In this document: positions 24,836-34,477 of the stretch, one piece after another
Position numbering within the stretch: position 1 is the stretch's first letter
Layout: every line of letters starts with the position of its first letter
From: Chlamydiota bacterium
Lineage (GTDB): Bacteria; Chlamydiota; Chlamydiia; Chlamydiales; Rhabdochlamydiaceae
Assembly: GCA_013288895.1 (NCBI GenBank)
Contig: JABDAY010000009.1
Coordinates: 1 to 49,063 of the forward strand
Direction of reading: 5' to 3'
Length of the DNA stretch: 49,063 nucleotides
The notes under the pieces: generated by a model
The model's database searches: none
Told to the model about the DNA's origin: nothing
What the model saw: only the letters and a program-made list of their open reading frames with translations
Position numbers and translations under genes: made by a program

Positions 24836-25408
24836 TCAGTTGAGCGTGAGATCCTCCGGGATCATCGACAATGTGGCGTATTTGCCGCCCATTTCGCGGA
24901 GGATGGTTTGCCAGAGTTTGTCTGGGGGGGCTTCGAAGACATAGCGGGCGTTTGCGGGATGCAAGAACCAGCCGCCATTGAGGAATTCCCGCTCGAGCTG
25001 TCCTTGACTCCAGCCGGCGTAGCCGAAGCAGAGGCGGATGTGGGGGCCATTTGGATCGTTCATCGCTTCTTGGAGGAACTGGACATCGCCGCCGAGGTAA
25101 ACTCCTTCGCAGACTTTTAGGGTTTGATCGGGAATGGAGCTGGAGGAGTGGAGGAGCATCATCTGGTTTGGCTGGGTGGGGCCGCCGGCTCTGATTTGAA
25201 CATGCTGGTTGGCAATCTCTTTAAGATTTATCAGGTCTTCTGGAAGCTCGATATCGAGGGTTTTATTCAGCATCAGGCCGAAGGAACCTGACTGAGAGTG
25301 CTCGCAAACGAGAATGACGCTGCGGAAATAGGTTCCATCATCGATCTCTGGGCTCGCTATCAGAAGGGATCCCTTTGAAAGCTGAGCGTAGGGGACCTCT
25401 TCATTCAT
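24836..25408 (-). CDS. yqgE: YqgE/AlgH family protein (UPF0301)
   Basis: The 190-residue protein has the family's opening ([25 protein letters not shown]), the GLMLNK motif at about 44-49, the GGP turn near 75 and [12 protein letters not shown] (about 130-141). The biochemical role of the family is not established; AlgH has been linked to alginate regulation in Pseudomonas and folds as a small alpha/beta protein. Its start overlaps the mlaD stop by 8 bases, so it is the last gene of the lipid transport operon, an association worth noting. Confidence 0.92.
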   Translation of the reverse strand: MNEEVPYAQLSKGSLLIASPEIDDGTYFRSVILVCEHSQSGSFGLMLNKTLDIELPEDLINLKEIANQHVQIRAGGPTQPNQMMLLHSSSSIPDQTLKVCEGVYLGGDVQFLQEAMNDPNGPHIRLCFGYAGWSQGQLEREFLNGGWFLHPANARYVFEAPPDKLWQTILREMGGKYATLSMIPEDLTLN

Positions 25409-26366
25409 TGCATTCTACCAAATTAGTGTTGTTGTACTCGACTTTCTGGTGCGTTCTTTGCCAGCTTTTGTTCAGGTGGAAGAGGAGTCCGTAGTTGTTG
25501 ATGTCGGCCATCATGGTATTAGCCTTATTAATGAGAGAGGTGACATCGAGATAGAACTCATCACTCTTAAGGAACTTCCCAAGAGAGCCTTTCCCTGCTG
25601 CAATATCTTGTGTGACAGAATCAATTGAGCTCATGGTTGAGCTTAAATTGATGAAAAATTGATCATCGGTGAGTTGATTGATAGATGTATCGATATCTTG
25701 TGTTAGCTTGGAAAAATTTGCGATAGCATCTTTTACGTCATAGACTAGGTTTTCGTTATTAACTGTTGCAAGTAGAGTGTCAGCTTCATCCATGAAATTG
25801 CCTGCTGATTTAATCGTGGAGGCTACTTCTTCCCCATGATCTGCGATCCAGTGGTTGACTTGCTTTAAAACTAGTTGCATGTCGTCTGCAACTTCAGAGA
25901 GTTTTTCAAAAGTGTTTTCCAGCGGATCTCCTGATTCTGCATAAATAGGCTGGTCCGGCGGAAGGGGGAATGATTTTTCTCCAGGCTTTGGGGCCTTGGG
26001 GATGATGGCGACCGATTTTTCTCCTAGGAGCCCTGAAGTTTGAAGGGAGATTTCATCTGTATTATAGATAGTGACAGCTGAATCTACTTTTACTACAAGC
26101 TCATAAGTGTAGAGTTTCCCAAATGTGTCAGAGGGTTGCTCCCTTGCATGGAAGATCTCTCGGATAGCTGTGACTTCCCCTTCAGGCTTTCCGGCATAAG
26201 TAACGCGTGTGCCCACATTAATTTTATTAATGTCAGAAAAACGGATATAATAGGTCTTTTTCATGTCTCCTACACGGGGGTGCAAGAACATAATGAATGA
26301 AACAATCACGACGCATGCCGCAATGACAAATAAACCGATGAGTAAGTTCTTAGTTTGTTCGCTCAT
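25401..26366 (-). CDS. mlaD: MCE-domain lipid transport protein (MlaD-like)
   Basis: The 321-residue protein has one N-terminal membrane helix ([20 protein letters not shown], about 8-27) and an MCE domain (about 40-140: [18 protein letters not shown] and [13 protein letters not shown]). A long helical tail follows, as in PqiB/Mce proteins. MlaD-type proteins form hexameric periplasmic rings that carry phospholipids between membranes, powered by MlaEF. It lies downstream of mlaE and mlaF but is separated from mlaF by a 171-base hairpin-rich gap, so its expression may be set separately. Confidence 0.9.
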   Translation of the reverse strand: MSEQTKNLLIGLFVIAACVVIVSFIMFLHPRVGDMKKTYYIRFSDINKINVGTRVTYAGKPEGEVTAIREIFHAREQPSDTFGKLYTYELVVKVDSAVTIYNTDEISLQTSGLLGEKSVAIIPKAPKPGEKSFPLPPDQPIYAESGDPLENTFEKLSEVADDMQLVLKQVNHWIADHGEEVASTIKSAGNFMDEADTLLATVNNENLVYDVKDAIANFSKLTQDIDTSINQLTDDQFFINLSSTMSSIDSVTQDIAAGKGSLGKFLKSDEFYLDVTSLINKANTMMADINNYGLLFHLNKSWQRTHQKVEYNNTNLVECNE

Positions 26367-26373
26367 TTCGACC

Positions 26374-26545
26374 TCTTGTGCAATCTCATTTGCCCGTTAA
26401 AACAAATCTTTTCGGGCCAATTTTTATATCGTCATCTCACCGACTTATTCAAGTCGCCTCGCCTCCGCTATCCGAGACAACTTCGTTGTCTCTAAAAATT
26501 TGCCTCGAAAATCTTTTGTTTTTCCGGGCAAAGCAAATTACGCAA
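26374..26545. repeat. Imperfect long inverted repeat between mlaF and mlaD
   Basis: The flanks near 26390-26415 and 26511-26536 are related in reverse complement (TTTGCCCG, AAAACAAA). An inner hairpin of 8 bp with loop TTC (26474-26492) ends in a TCTAAAAATTT tract. It resembles a small non-autonomous inverted-repeat element or attenuator and holds no gene. Confidence 0.6.
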
Positions 26546-27299
26546 GAGGTCTATTTCTAAAGCTCCTTGGGTCTTGGCTGATGGTTTTACGCAAAAATTC
26601 TATAATCGGATCCTCGATCTTTAAAAAAGTATCGGGATCAGCCACATAGGCGATCTTACCATCTTTATGCAATGCTAGTCTATCTCCTACGTAAAGAGCT
26701 GACAAGATATCGTGGGTCACCACTATGCTTGTTGCTTTAAGCTCTTTTTGTGTTTTAACAATAAGTTCATTTATATGCATAGCAGTTATTGGATCTAGCC
26801 CCGTTGTTGGCTCATCGTATAGGAGAATTGAGGGCCTGTAAACAACGAGCCTGGCCAGAGCCGCCCGCTTTTTCATCCCGCCTGAAAGTTCTGAAGGCAT
26901 TTTTTTCTCTGTTCCTTCAAGGCCAACCATCGTTAGAGCTTCTTCAACCCTTCTCTTTATCTCTTCCGGGCTGCAAACTTTGTGCTGTTTCAAATAAAAG
27001 GCGGTGTTTTCCTCTACATTCATTGAGTCAAAAAGAGCTGAACCTTGAAAGAGCATTCCCATATGGAGGATCGCCTTATAAAGCGCGGGCCCTGACAGTT
27101 CAGAAACCATCGCGCCATCTACATCAATGGTTCCTTTGTCGGGTTTAGTGATCCCAATAATATGCTTTAATAAAACGCTCTTTCCCACTCCTGATCTGCC
27201 TAAGATCACTATTGTTTCTCCTGTAAGAATATCAAGATCGAGCCCTTCTAATACTTGCACTTTCCCGTATCTTTTCCAGAGATTGCGTATTTTAATCAT
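26538..27299 (-). CDS. mlaF: ABC transporter ATPase of the Mla lipid system
   Basis: The 253-residue ATPase has Walker A (GRSGVGKS), Q-loop, the signature LSGGMKKR and Walker B (SILLYDEPTTGLDP), with the MlaF-type sequence throughout. It starts at an ATG at 27299 that overlaps the mlaE stop by 8 bases; a longer frame upstream lies inside mlaE. It powers MlaE-driven lipid transfer at the inner membrane. MlaB, the STAS partner in proteobacteria, is not present here. Confidence 0.94.
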   Translation of the reverse strand: MIKIRNLWKRYGKVQVLEGLDLDILTGETIVILGRSGVGKSVLLKHIIGITKPDKGTIDVDGAMVSELSGPALYKAILHMGMLFQGSALFDSMNVEENTAFYLKQHKVCSPEEIKRRVEEALTMVGLEGTEKKMPSELSGGMKKRAALARLVVYRPSILLYDEPTTGLDPITAMHINELIVKTQKELKATSIVVTHDILSALYVGDRLALHKDGKIAYVADPDTFLKIEDPIIEFLRKTISQDPRSFRNRPLA

Positions 27300-28158
27300 A
27301 TCCGAGCACCGGAAACATGCGGGCCAGTTGCATCCTTGCAAGATTAAGACCCATTGTTAAGAAAAAGTTTGAAAGAAGGATCCAGCAATAAGTATAAACA
27401 ACGCTTTGTGTTGTTGATTTACCCACTCCCTCAGCACCTCCGGTTGTCGTCATCCCTTTATAACAAGAAATAGTCATGATCAAGCACCCAAAGAAAAAGG
27501 ATTTAACAATCCCCGTTGTAAAATCGAATAAAGTGATATGAGTGGGCATCGGGTCGAAATAGGTGGTTGGCGCCATATTAAAAAAATAAATGGAAATGAG
27601 ATAGCCCCCATAAATTCCCATGAACATACTAAAGATCGTTAAAAGAGGAATCATAAAGATTCCAGCGATAAATCGAGGCGCAAGTAAATACCTATTGGGA
27701 TTAACAGCCATCGTTTGAAGGGCATCGACCTGTTCGGTTACCTTCATTGTCCCAAGCTCTGCGCACATGGCCGCGCCGACCCTTCCCGTGACCATGAAGC
27801 CCGTTAACACAGGTCCTAGCTCTGTGATCATCGCTTTGGCGACAAGCAGCCCTGTGACGCTTGCAAGCCCTTTATCTGACAATTGGTAAAAAGACTGAGC
27901 CGCCAGCACAAGCCCCGTAGAAAATCCCGTAATCGAGACCACAAGCAAAGAGGCTACGCCAATATCGAATAGTTGTTTAAGGATCAAAGAAGGCGCCGGA
28001 GGCTTTTGAAGCGTCGTTTTAGCCACCTCGATGATCAATGTGACGTAGGCTCCCACTCCGACAACAAACTTCAGCCTGTCTGAGAGGATGCGCAAACCAG
28101 ACCGTTTTTCATCTTCCGGTGCTGGCCGAGAGATCTGATTATTCTGAATCTCATCCAT
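27292..28158 (-). CDS. mlaE: MlaE-family lipid ABC transporter permease
   Basis: The 288-residue membrane protein has the permease core (GFSTGLVLAAQ; ELGPVLTGFMVTGRVGAAMCAELGTMKVTEQVDAL, the coupling region; then several helices). It heads the mlaE-mlaF-mlaD-yqgE set, which keeps outer membrane lipid asymmetry in other bacteria; whether it moves host lipids here is unknown. About 30 extra hydrophilic residues precede the first helix. The gene follows the translocon-like operon after a 135-base gap occupied by an AAACGC-word hairpin. Confidence 0.93.
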   Translation of the reverse strand: MDEIQNNQISRPAPEDEKRSGLRILSDRLKFVVGVGAYVTLIIEVAKTTLQKPPAPSLILKQLFDIGVASLLVVSITGFSTGLVLAAQSFYQLSDKGLASVTGLLVAKAMITELGPVLTGFMVTGRVGAAMCAELGTMKVTEQVDALQTMAVNPNRYLLAPRFIAGIFMIPLLTIFSMFMGIYGGYLISIYFFNMAPTTYFDPMPTHITLFDFTTGIVKSFFFGCLIMTISCYKGMTTTGGAEGVGKSTTQSVVYTYCWILLSNFFLTMGLNLARMQLARMFPVLGYD

Positions 28159-28185
28159 AATTGGAGCCTATCAAAAAAACATTTT

Positions 28186-28290
28186 AAACGCAAAACGCAA
28201 ATCGCAAATCGCAAAACGCAAAACGGAAGAAATCTAAGAATTCTTAATTCTTTCTTCTGTTTTGCGTTTTTTGTTTTGCGTTTTGCGTTT
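28186..28290. repeat. AAACGC-word hairpin element between the translocon set and mlaE
   Basis: The left arm (about 28186-28226) carries AAACGC, AAATCGC and AAAACGC words; the right arm (about 28246-28290) carries their complements; the centre has AAGAATTCTTAATTC. It begins 3 bases beyond the stop of the gene at 28294. Confidence 0.82.
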
Positions 28291-28293
28291 CTT

Positions 28294-28944
28294 CTAGTTT
28301 GCTCTTGTTCCGCTGTGCCATGTATCGAGGCTGCGGATGGTGGATTCTCCCTCTGCCCTTTGGCTTTCGTGGATGGTGCGGAGTTTTTCTTTAATCCTGT
28401 CCAGTGCATCCATTTGGAATCTTTGATCGGTTTTCATCACATCTTGGTTGCCTTGGATGAAGACGGAAGTAGCCTCTCCAAATTGGCGGAGCATGTACAT
28501 GATACTCTCTCCCATTTTTTGGAGTAGCTCGGGCTTATATTTGCCATTGAACCAAGGTACGGTATTGATGCCTGTAATAAGAACAGGGGCCGCCGTTAAA
28601 ATTCCAAAGACGATTTTTAAAGTTCCATGGCTAGTGGAAGATTTTTTCAAGTCATCTTTCATCTTTTCGAGGTATTCTTTGAGGTCGAACCCATTGGAGA
28701 TATTGTACATCGCAAGCTCTTCGAGAGTATCAATACATCTTTGCAGGTGCCCAATAAGCATTGCTTTTAAATTTTCATGTGCCGTAGCAAGTGTCTGAGC
28801 CTCTTCGGCGAGAGGGATTTCTGGCCCTTGCTCAGGAAATTCTACCTCCTCAGGAATTTCTGAGCTGAAATTGTGTTTTCCTGCAAAAGGCTCGGAAAAA
28901 GCTGGTTGATATATGTTTGTGTCTGCTCCTACTCGTCCTACCAT
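28294..28944 (-). CDS. Putative type III translocator, YopD/CopD-like layout
   Basis: The 216-residue protein has a hydrophilic, acidic N-terminus, a single hydrophobic segment (about 110-128, IVFGILTAAPVLITG) and an amphipathic helical C-terminus. That is the layout of minor translocators such as YopD and CopD, but shorter. Sequence alone would not name it; the call rests on being the last gene of a set with a SycD-like chaperone and a two-helix partner. AAGGAGG precedes the ATG, inside the end of the upstream gene (7-base overlap). Alternatives are a membrane effector or an unrelated envelope protein. Confidence 0.5.
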   Translation of the reverse strand: MVGRVGADTNIYQPAFSEPFAGKHNFSSEIPEEVEFPEQGPEIPLAEEAQTLATAHENLKAMLIGHLQRCIDTLEELAMYNISNGFDLKEYLEKMKDDLKKSSTSHGTLKIVFGILTAAPVLITGINTVPWFNGKYKPELLQKMGESIMYMLRQFGEATSVFIQGNQDVMKTDQRFQMDALDRIKEKLRTIHESQRAEGESTIRSLDTWHSGTRAN

Positions 28945-29714
28945 GATAATATCCTCCTTGAAATGTCTGTAATTGTTCGTACTGTTCTAACTGCTAGTTC
29001 TGTAGATCCTTTCCCTTCTGCAAAGGTGTTGTCGATGTAATTTCTAAACTGCTCGTTCATTGCTTTAAGGAGAGCCTCTCTTGTGTTTAGCTCTTCGTAG
29101 GCCCCTTCATTTTGAAGCATTCTTCCTCCGCATACACCACCGCCAATCTCTGCTACCCCCTGCGTGGAATAGGCAAGTCCTGTAATAATGAAAATCTGCT
29201 TGTTGTTATAGATCGAAGCAGACAGGGTGCTTGCGTAATAAGAACCTCCCATACATCCGGTCATCGTTATAGCGCTAATTGCCATGGGAAGATACTTTTT
29301 GATCTTTTTCTCAGTTTCCTCGTTTCCCTTTGACCATTTTCTCGCTAGATCTCCCCAAAGTCCAGTTTTCTTATAAATGATGTTGCAAAGCTCTAAAACT
29401 CCTAAGAAGACGAGTGCAACTCCAATATAGGGATTGCCATGATACATCATCGTAAAGCCAGTTGCAATCGCAATAAAGGTCATCATGCACTCTCCAACCA
29501 TTTTTAAAGAGTCCATTACCCCGTCTTTTGTCTGGGAGAGGCGGGCATTTTCTTTAAGATATTCAGCTTTTTCTTTGGCATAGGCCTTCATGTGCGCGAG
29601 CCCATCTTCTACTTCTAGTTGAAGATACTCAATGAGCTCTGGCTGAAAACGCTCATAGCGCAAATGTAGCTCAATGATCGCTATCTCAATACGAGAGACT
29701 GGCTTTGCTGTCAT
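28938..29714 (-). CDS. Putative type III translocator, YopB/CopB-like layout
   Basis: The 258-residue protein has a helical, charged N-terminus and two hydrophobic regions (about 74-113 and 142-183) with Gly-rich ends, then an amphipathic tail. Major translocators (YopB, CopB) have two such regions, though CopB is nearly twice as long. The start overlaps the chaperone gene by 29 bases with GGGAG upstream, so the two are tightly coupled, as chaperone and translocator genes usually are. The assignment is structural inference. Confidence 0.5.
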   Translation of the reverse strand: MTAKPVSRIEIAIIELHLRYERFQPELIEYLQLEVEDGLAHMKAYAKEKAEYLKENARLSQTKDGVMDSLKMVGECMMTFIAIATGFTMMYHGNPYIGVALVFLGVLELCNIIYKKTGLWGDLARKWSKGNEETEKKIKKYLPMAISAITMTGCMGGSYYASTLSASIYNNKQIFIITGLAYSTQGVAEIGGGVCGGRMLQNEGAYEELNTREALLKAMNEQFRNYIDNTFAEGKGSTELAVRTVRTITDISRRILSW

Positions 29715-30099
29715 GAATGGCTCCCTTTAATCTTTTAATCTGCTCGGGATAAAACCCGTATTCCTCTGCCTGGGAGAGCGCTTTTAGCGCCTCTTGCATG
29801 TTCAATAAAAAGTAATAACACTCGGCGGAATGAAAGTAAGGTGCCGGGTTATTTGGTTCAAGTAATGCCAGCGTTGCCCAAGCTTGCAAGGCTGCTTCAT
29901 ATTTCATTTGCCCAATGAGGGCTGCCGCATAACCTTTCCAATAATGCCCTTCAAAAGGGTTTGAGATCAAAAGCTCTTTAAAAAGAGGTTCTGCGTCGCT
30001 ATATCTTTCCTCAGCGTGGAGCTTAAAAGCGAGATCATAAAGATCTTTTTGCTCTTGTGCCCCCAGTTTTCCAAGCTTGTTGATATATTCTTCAAACAT
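29686..30099 (-). CDS. SycD/LcrH-type TPR chaperone
   Basis: The 137-residue protein is made of about three TPR motifs (LYDLAFKLHAEERYSDAEPLFKEL; FEGHYWKGYAAALIGQMKYEAALQAW; PAPYFHSAECYYFL). The second and third read like SycD/LcrH/SicA class II chaperones, which hold translocators before export. It is followed by two hydrophobic-segment proteins, the usual arrangement. It is shorter than chlamydial LcrH/SycD proteins that I know of. Confidence 0.65.
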   Translation of the reverse strand: MFEEYINKLGKLGAQEQKDLYDLAFKLHAEERYSDAEPLFKELLISNPFEGHYWKGYAAALIGQMKYEAALQAWATLALLEPNNPAPYFHSAECYYFLLNMQEALKALSQAEEYGFYPEQIKRLKGAIHDSKASLSY

Positions 30100-30102
30100 T
30101 TA

Positions 30103-30897
30103 TTACTGTGTCCTTTGGCCAATAATATGTTGGTTCGAATGGGTATATTCTTTCACGCTTTGGTTCATGAGTTCCCAAAGATGGGTTAGTTCTTTTAGGT
30201 CGTTTTCAACGTAAGCTTTATTGACCTGCTGTCTTGCCAAAAGAATTTGGATTTGTTCGCCGCATGCAGATTTAATCCCTTCTACTTGAGAGTGGGAAAA
30301 TTTAAAACTCGTGATCCTCTTATTCTCATCGACTTTAATTTTGCCAAAGATATCTGGGTACTTATTGTAGACAGTTTGAATAAGCGTTTTAGCCTCTTCG
30401 TCATTACTAAAATCAAGCCCCTTGTTATCTTTTTCTTCGCTGCGAAGTCTACTAGAGAATTTAGTGAGCTGTGAGCTCTCCGTTAAAAGGGCATCATTTT
30501 TAGCGATATTGGCAAAGGCAGACTTTGATTTTGCATCGCAGCACAGTTGCATGGCGCTGAGAAGATGCCATGTTGGATTTTTATTGAGGTCGAGCGTTTC
30601 TTCTAGCTTCTCTTCTTTTTCTTTTGCGATATAGTAGGGGAAGTTTGGATCTGTCACAGGAAGTTCTTCAGGGGCTAGCTCGCGGATACGGTCGATGATG
30701 GCGTGTACTTCATGGTCCTCTGTAAAATCAATCCCATCTTCTATCGGAATCGGGCCCTGTTTTTCGTTAACCTTCTCAGCATACTGCGCAAGCAATCTTT
30801 GCAGCTCAGCATTGTCATCTTGCTCAGCAGCATTTACCTCGCTAAATACACTTGGTTGAGTGAAATTTTCTGCAACTTTTTTTACTGGGTCTGCCAT
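30103..30897 (-). CDS. Hydrophilic protein of unknown function heading the translocon-like set
   Basis: I do not recognise this 264-residue protein. It is acidic, helical, without signal peptide or membrane span, with coiled-coil-like stretches near 27-45 and 225-250. A perfect GGAGGT site precedes the ATG. The stop lies 3 bases before the chaperone start, so all four genes form one operon. A secreted tip, filament or regulatory component of type III export would suit the context, but this is inference. Confidence 0.72.
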   Translation of the reverse strand: MADPVKKVAENFTQPSVFSEVNAAEQDDNAELQRLLAQYAEKVNEKQGPIPIEDGIDFTEDHEVHAIIDRIRELAPEELPVTDPNFPYYIAKEKEEKLEETLDLNKNPTWHLLSAMQLCCDAKSKSAFANIAKNDALLTESSQLTKFSSRLRSEEKDNKGLDFSNDEEAKTLIQTVYNKYPDIFGKIKVDENKRITSFKFSHSQVEGIKSACGEQIQILLARQQVNKAYVENDLKELTHLWELMNQSVKEYTHSNQHIIGQRTQ

Positions 30898-30978
30898 AAT
30901 TACCTCCGGGGGCGAGTTAATTATAGAAATCCGCTTATTTCAAGTATACTAAACAAAAACCTTAACAAAAGAGAAGAA

Positions 30979-31093
30979 AAGATCGGGCACGCACGCGGGC
31001 ACGGGCACGGGCACGAAAGAAAAAAAGACTTGAATTCTTTTCTTCCCTCCCTCTTTCGTGCCCGTGCCCGTGCCCGCGTGCGTGCCCGATCTT
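30979..31093. repeat. CACGGG-word hairpin, copy 3 (41-bp perfect stem), probable tamB terminator
   Basis: Arms 30979-31019 and 31053-31093 are exact complements around a 33-base loop. The right arm ends 10 bases beyond the tamB stop (minus strand). Confidence 0.92.
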
Positions 31094-31103
31094 CTCCTTT
31101 TCT

Positions 31104-34100
31104 CTAATAGTTTTTATGCCACTTCAGGGAGAATTTTCCTTCTTGTCCGGGCTGGGTTTCGGCTTGGAAGATGAATCCGTGCTTGAGCTCCACTTCGACG
31201 ACTACTTGGCTGCTATCGGTCCCTTGAGCTAGGGTGACCATGACCCCTCTAGTGAGGTACTTGCCGATTTGGATGGCAACCCCATCTTCGCATGAGATAA
31301 TATTCAGTCTATCTACCCCGAGCCCTTTACGGATTGTTTCGAGGACATCGGGGCCCATTTTGCCGGAGAGGGTAACAATCATTTGGGCAAGCTGTACTGC
31401 TTGTACAGTAGAGATTTCAGGAATATCTTTATTAAAAAGAATATAGGATAGAATTGAACTTGTCGGTAAGTAGGGGGTCGATTGGAATGTAAGCACGGGC
31501 GATGTTACAGGGCCCGTTAACATGGCCGTGATTGTGTATTCGGCTAAAGGCAGTGTGGCTTTAATTTTAATGTAGGCTTCTTCAGCGAGTTTATTGCCTA
31601 AAATAATTTCTCCTTCCTCCAATTTAAATATTTGCCCCGCAAAGCTAAAGTCTCCTCTTAGGAGAGATAAAGATCCTGTCGCCTTAAGATCTGAGGTGGG
31701 GCCTATAAGATGAATGTCACCTCCCCATTCCGAGCGGAGGCCCCTTCCTCTGACAAGGACTTTGCCTGGAGCGCTTGGGGGGGCATTAAAATGAATATCA
31801 AGATGAAAAGTAGATGCCGATTTGACAGGGGTCTCGGATGATTCTTCAGCTGGTTTATGGAGGTAGGTCACAGAAAGGGTGGGGATTCCTGCTGGAAGGG
31901 AGTCGGGAATTTCACCTTCTGCCTTATCGACCACTACATCAGCTTTTAATTTAGTCTCATCAGTACTACCTGAAATTTCCATAGGGCCAGAAACGGTTCC
32001 TCCGATCATTTCAAAATTAACGGCATTCACTTTTTCGAGCTGTGCTTGAACTAAAAAGGGGAATTTTTCTTTAAGGGTTAAATAGCCTGTTCCTGTCAGA
32101 GCCCCATCCTTTGAATCTTTAGCGGTCACTCGTTCTAATGTGACCTGGTGATTTTCTGCGCGCGCAAAGGCATTGACCTCTTTTACAAGTGTTCCTGTAA
32201 AGTAATTTTCATAGCTTCCATTTTTTAGCTCCATAGAACCTCTGATGGAAGGGGAGGAGAGTGTTTTGGCAAGGTAGAGGTGGGTGGAGAGCCATCCTGA
32301 AATGTGCTGGGCCCCTAAGTCGACAAAGTCAAAAATATCTTCGAGGTTTCCATCCATTTCAAATTCACCGGCAAGATCTCTATTCTTATCGATAACAAAC
32401 TGAAAAGGGTAAAGCTGGTAGTGAATGGGCAGAGTGGCAGACAGGTGGAGTTCTTGCCCTTTCGCTTCTTCGATCCGCCCGCGGAGTTGCAAGATATTTT
32501 GATCAAATGTTGCTTGGAGAGAACCTTTGGCTAGCAGCTGGGCATCAGCTCCAGAGAAAAGGAGGTTAAACCTTCCTTGCATGTCTTGCAGCTCTCCTTG
32601 GAATGAGGTGATCCCTTTGAGCGCAACAGAAGGATAGTAAATAGTTAGAAGATCAAGGGGAATATCTGTCCCTTTCAGGCTAATAGCAACATTTTTGGGT
32701 GTTATAGAAAAGTCGAGATGTAGATCTCCTCCGTCTATTTTTAAGTTGAGATCGTTTAGGGAGTATTGATCCTTTTTCCAGATAAGTTCTAAGGGATTTT
32801 CAATAGCGAACGGTTTTTTTAAAGCAAAGCCAGAAAATTCTTGAATCTCAAGGCGGTTTTCTTCATAGATGCCGTTTGAAGTAAGTTCAAATCCTTCTCC
32901 TTTTAAACACAATTTGTAGGGCCATTTATAATCGCTCCAAGAGGTATCGAATCTTAGAGAACTAAGCTCAAGTTTTGAGAAGAGGACATTTTCTCCTTCG
33001 AGGTTTATCTCACCTCGCGGCGATGTGAAAATATCTGTAAGGTTGGCGTGGAGGGTAAGATCTTTTGCTTTGTGGTTCATGAGCTGCCCATTTTTTAAAG
33101 AAGCGTGGATCGTAGCCGTTTGATCCTTGGAAAAGTGGAATTCTGCTCCTAACTGTCCTTTAATGGGGATCTGGGGTATCAAATCTTGTAGGTGTTCTAT
33201 TTTGTGGATTTGGGCAAACACATCTCCCTTGAGCGAGCTGGGTGAAAATAGGTATTCAAGTGTCGCATCTAGTCTAGAATCTTGAGAACTCAAACTGAGT
33301 TCTGACAAACTGAAGGAAGTGCCAGGGTTAAAAATAAATCGACTAGAGGCAGTGATAGGGAGAAGAGGATTTTGTGCCTGGAGTTCTAAAGAGCCCTTCC
33401 AAAGATGATTCTCGTAGACCCCAAACAGCTTAGCTTCCCCCTTATAGTTTTGATGTCCCACTTGTAAATCATCGGTGAGAAGCTCAAGTTTATAAGAAGA
33501 GAGGTCAAAATGCACCGTGCCAGATGCTGAGCCTTCGATATTTTTATACAGTAAATGGGGAAATTTAAACGAAGCGTCGATAGATTTAATGGAAGTGGGT
33601 GAGTTTAATAGAGAGCTTCCAGATAACGTGATAAGATCGCTCGAAACTTTTGCGTTCGAAAGATTGATTGCATAATCGGGAAAAACAAAAAAAGTCAGAG
33701 TAGAATCCCACTGCCGGTTTAGAGTTTCCCAACCAGGGATCTCTAATTTCTTAAGCTGCACCTCTGCATGCCCTTCAAGAGGAAGAGGAGCCTGTTTTTT
33801 TTCCATGAAAGCAATCCAGGTTTCTAATGGACCTTCTAGCTTTGCGTCCAAAGTTCCAAAAGTTTCGATGTTAGCAACAACATTTAAATGCCCTTGGACT
33901 TTATTAGAGTATCCAGAAACCTTCGCTCTGTTTATTTGGTCGAAGGCCTTTAAATCGAAGGAAACTTCCTTTAACATTTTTTTTATTTTGATTCCCCCTG
34001 CAAGAGAAAAAAGGGGGAATTTTTGGATTTGCACTTCTCCGATGTTAAATGAGCGGATCGAAATACTAAAAGGGAGCTTGAGGCTATCCCAGGAAAATAC

Positions 34101-34451
34101 GAAAGGGGTATCTGACTTACTTGACTCTTGGAATTGGAGCCCAAGTTTTTTTGCATAAAGATAAGAAACAGCAATCTCACCGCGCATTAGGGGCAAAAGC
34201 GCTAGACGCATTTGCAGTGTGGGAATACTAAACTCATTTCCTTTCAATCCCGTTACATTGATTTGAAAGGGGAGCCTCCCCTCAATACTCTCAATAGTCA
34301 GCCCAGCTGCTCTAAACTCATCTACAAGCTTCTCCTTGATCTTGTTTTTCGCCCAATTAGTCTGGAGCACCGCAAGCCCAATAGAAAACAGCAGCAGCGC
34401 GCAGACGAGGAAGACAGCGGAATAGTGAATCATTTTGTAGATATATTTCAT
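31104..34451 (-). CDS. tamB: TamB-family inter-membrane bridge protein
   Basis: The 1115-residue protein has one N-terminal helix (VFLVCALLLFSIGLAVL, about 15-31) and then long repetitive beta-rich sequence. The C-terminal 250 residues carry the DUF490/TamB hallmarks: GSLSLLRGDFSFAGQIFKLE, EEAYIKIKATL, ILSYILFNKD and a final beta segment (GKFSLKWHKNY). Length is close to E. coli TamB (about 1260). TamB-type proteins form hydrophobic grooves across the periplasm and help move lipids to the outer membrane. It follows tamA in the same direction with a hairpin between. Confidence 0.9.
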   Translation of the reverse strand: MKYIYKMIHYSAVFLVCALLLFSIGLAVLQTNWAKNKIKEKLVDEFRAAGLTIESIEGRLPFQINVTGLKGNEFSIPTLQMRLALLPLMRGEIAVSYLYAKKLGLQFQESSKSDTPFVFSWDSLKLPFSISIRSFNIGEVQIQKFPLFSLAGGIKIKKMLKEVSFDLKAFDQINRAKVSGYSNKVQGHLNVVANIETFGTLDAKLEGPLETWIAFMEKKQAPLPLEGHAEVQLKKLEIPGWETLNRQWDSTLTFFVFPDYAINLSNAKVSSDLITLSGSSLLNSPTSIKSIDASFKFPHLLYKNIEGSASGTVHFDLSSYKLELLTDDLQVGHQNYKGEAKLFGVYENHLWKGSLELQAQNPLLPITASSRFIFNPGTSFSLSELSLSSQDSRLDATLEYLFSPSSLKGDVFAQIHKIEHLQDLIPQIPIKGQLGAEFHFSKDQTATIHASLKNGQLMNHKAKDLTLHANLTDIFTSPRGEINLEGENVLFSKLELSSLRFDTSWSDYKWPYKLCLKGEGFELTSNGIYEENRLEIQEFSGFALKKPFAIENPLELIWKKDQYSLNDLNLKIDGGDLHLDFSITPKNVAISLKGTDIPLDLLTIYYPSVALKGITSFQGELQDMQGRFNLLFSGADAQLLAKGSLQATFDQNILQLRGRIEEAKGQELHLSATLPIHYQLYPFQFVIDKNRDLAGEFEMDGNLEDIFDFVDLGAQHISGWLSTHLYLAKTLSSPSIRGSMELKNGSYENYFTGTLVKEVNAFARAENHQVTLERVTAKDSKDGALTGTGYLTLKEKFPFLVQAQLEKVNAVNFEMIGGTVSGPMEISGSTDETKLKADVVVDKAEGEIPDSLPAGIPTLSVTYLHKPAEESSETPVKSASTFHLDIHFNAPPSAPGKVLVRGRGLRSEWGGDIHLIGPTSDLKATGSLSLLRGDFSFAGQIFKLEEGEIILGNKLAEEAYIKIKATLPLAEYTITAMLTGPVTSPVLTFQSTPYLPTSSILSYILFNKDIPEISTVQAVQLAQMIVTLSGKMGPDVLETIRKGLGVDRLNIISCEDGVAIQIGKYLTRGVMVTLAQGTDSSQVVVEVELKHGFIFQAETQPGQEGKFSLKWHKNY

Positions 34452-34477
34452 ATTTCATGCTTTCTGTCATTTAAGAG

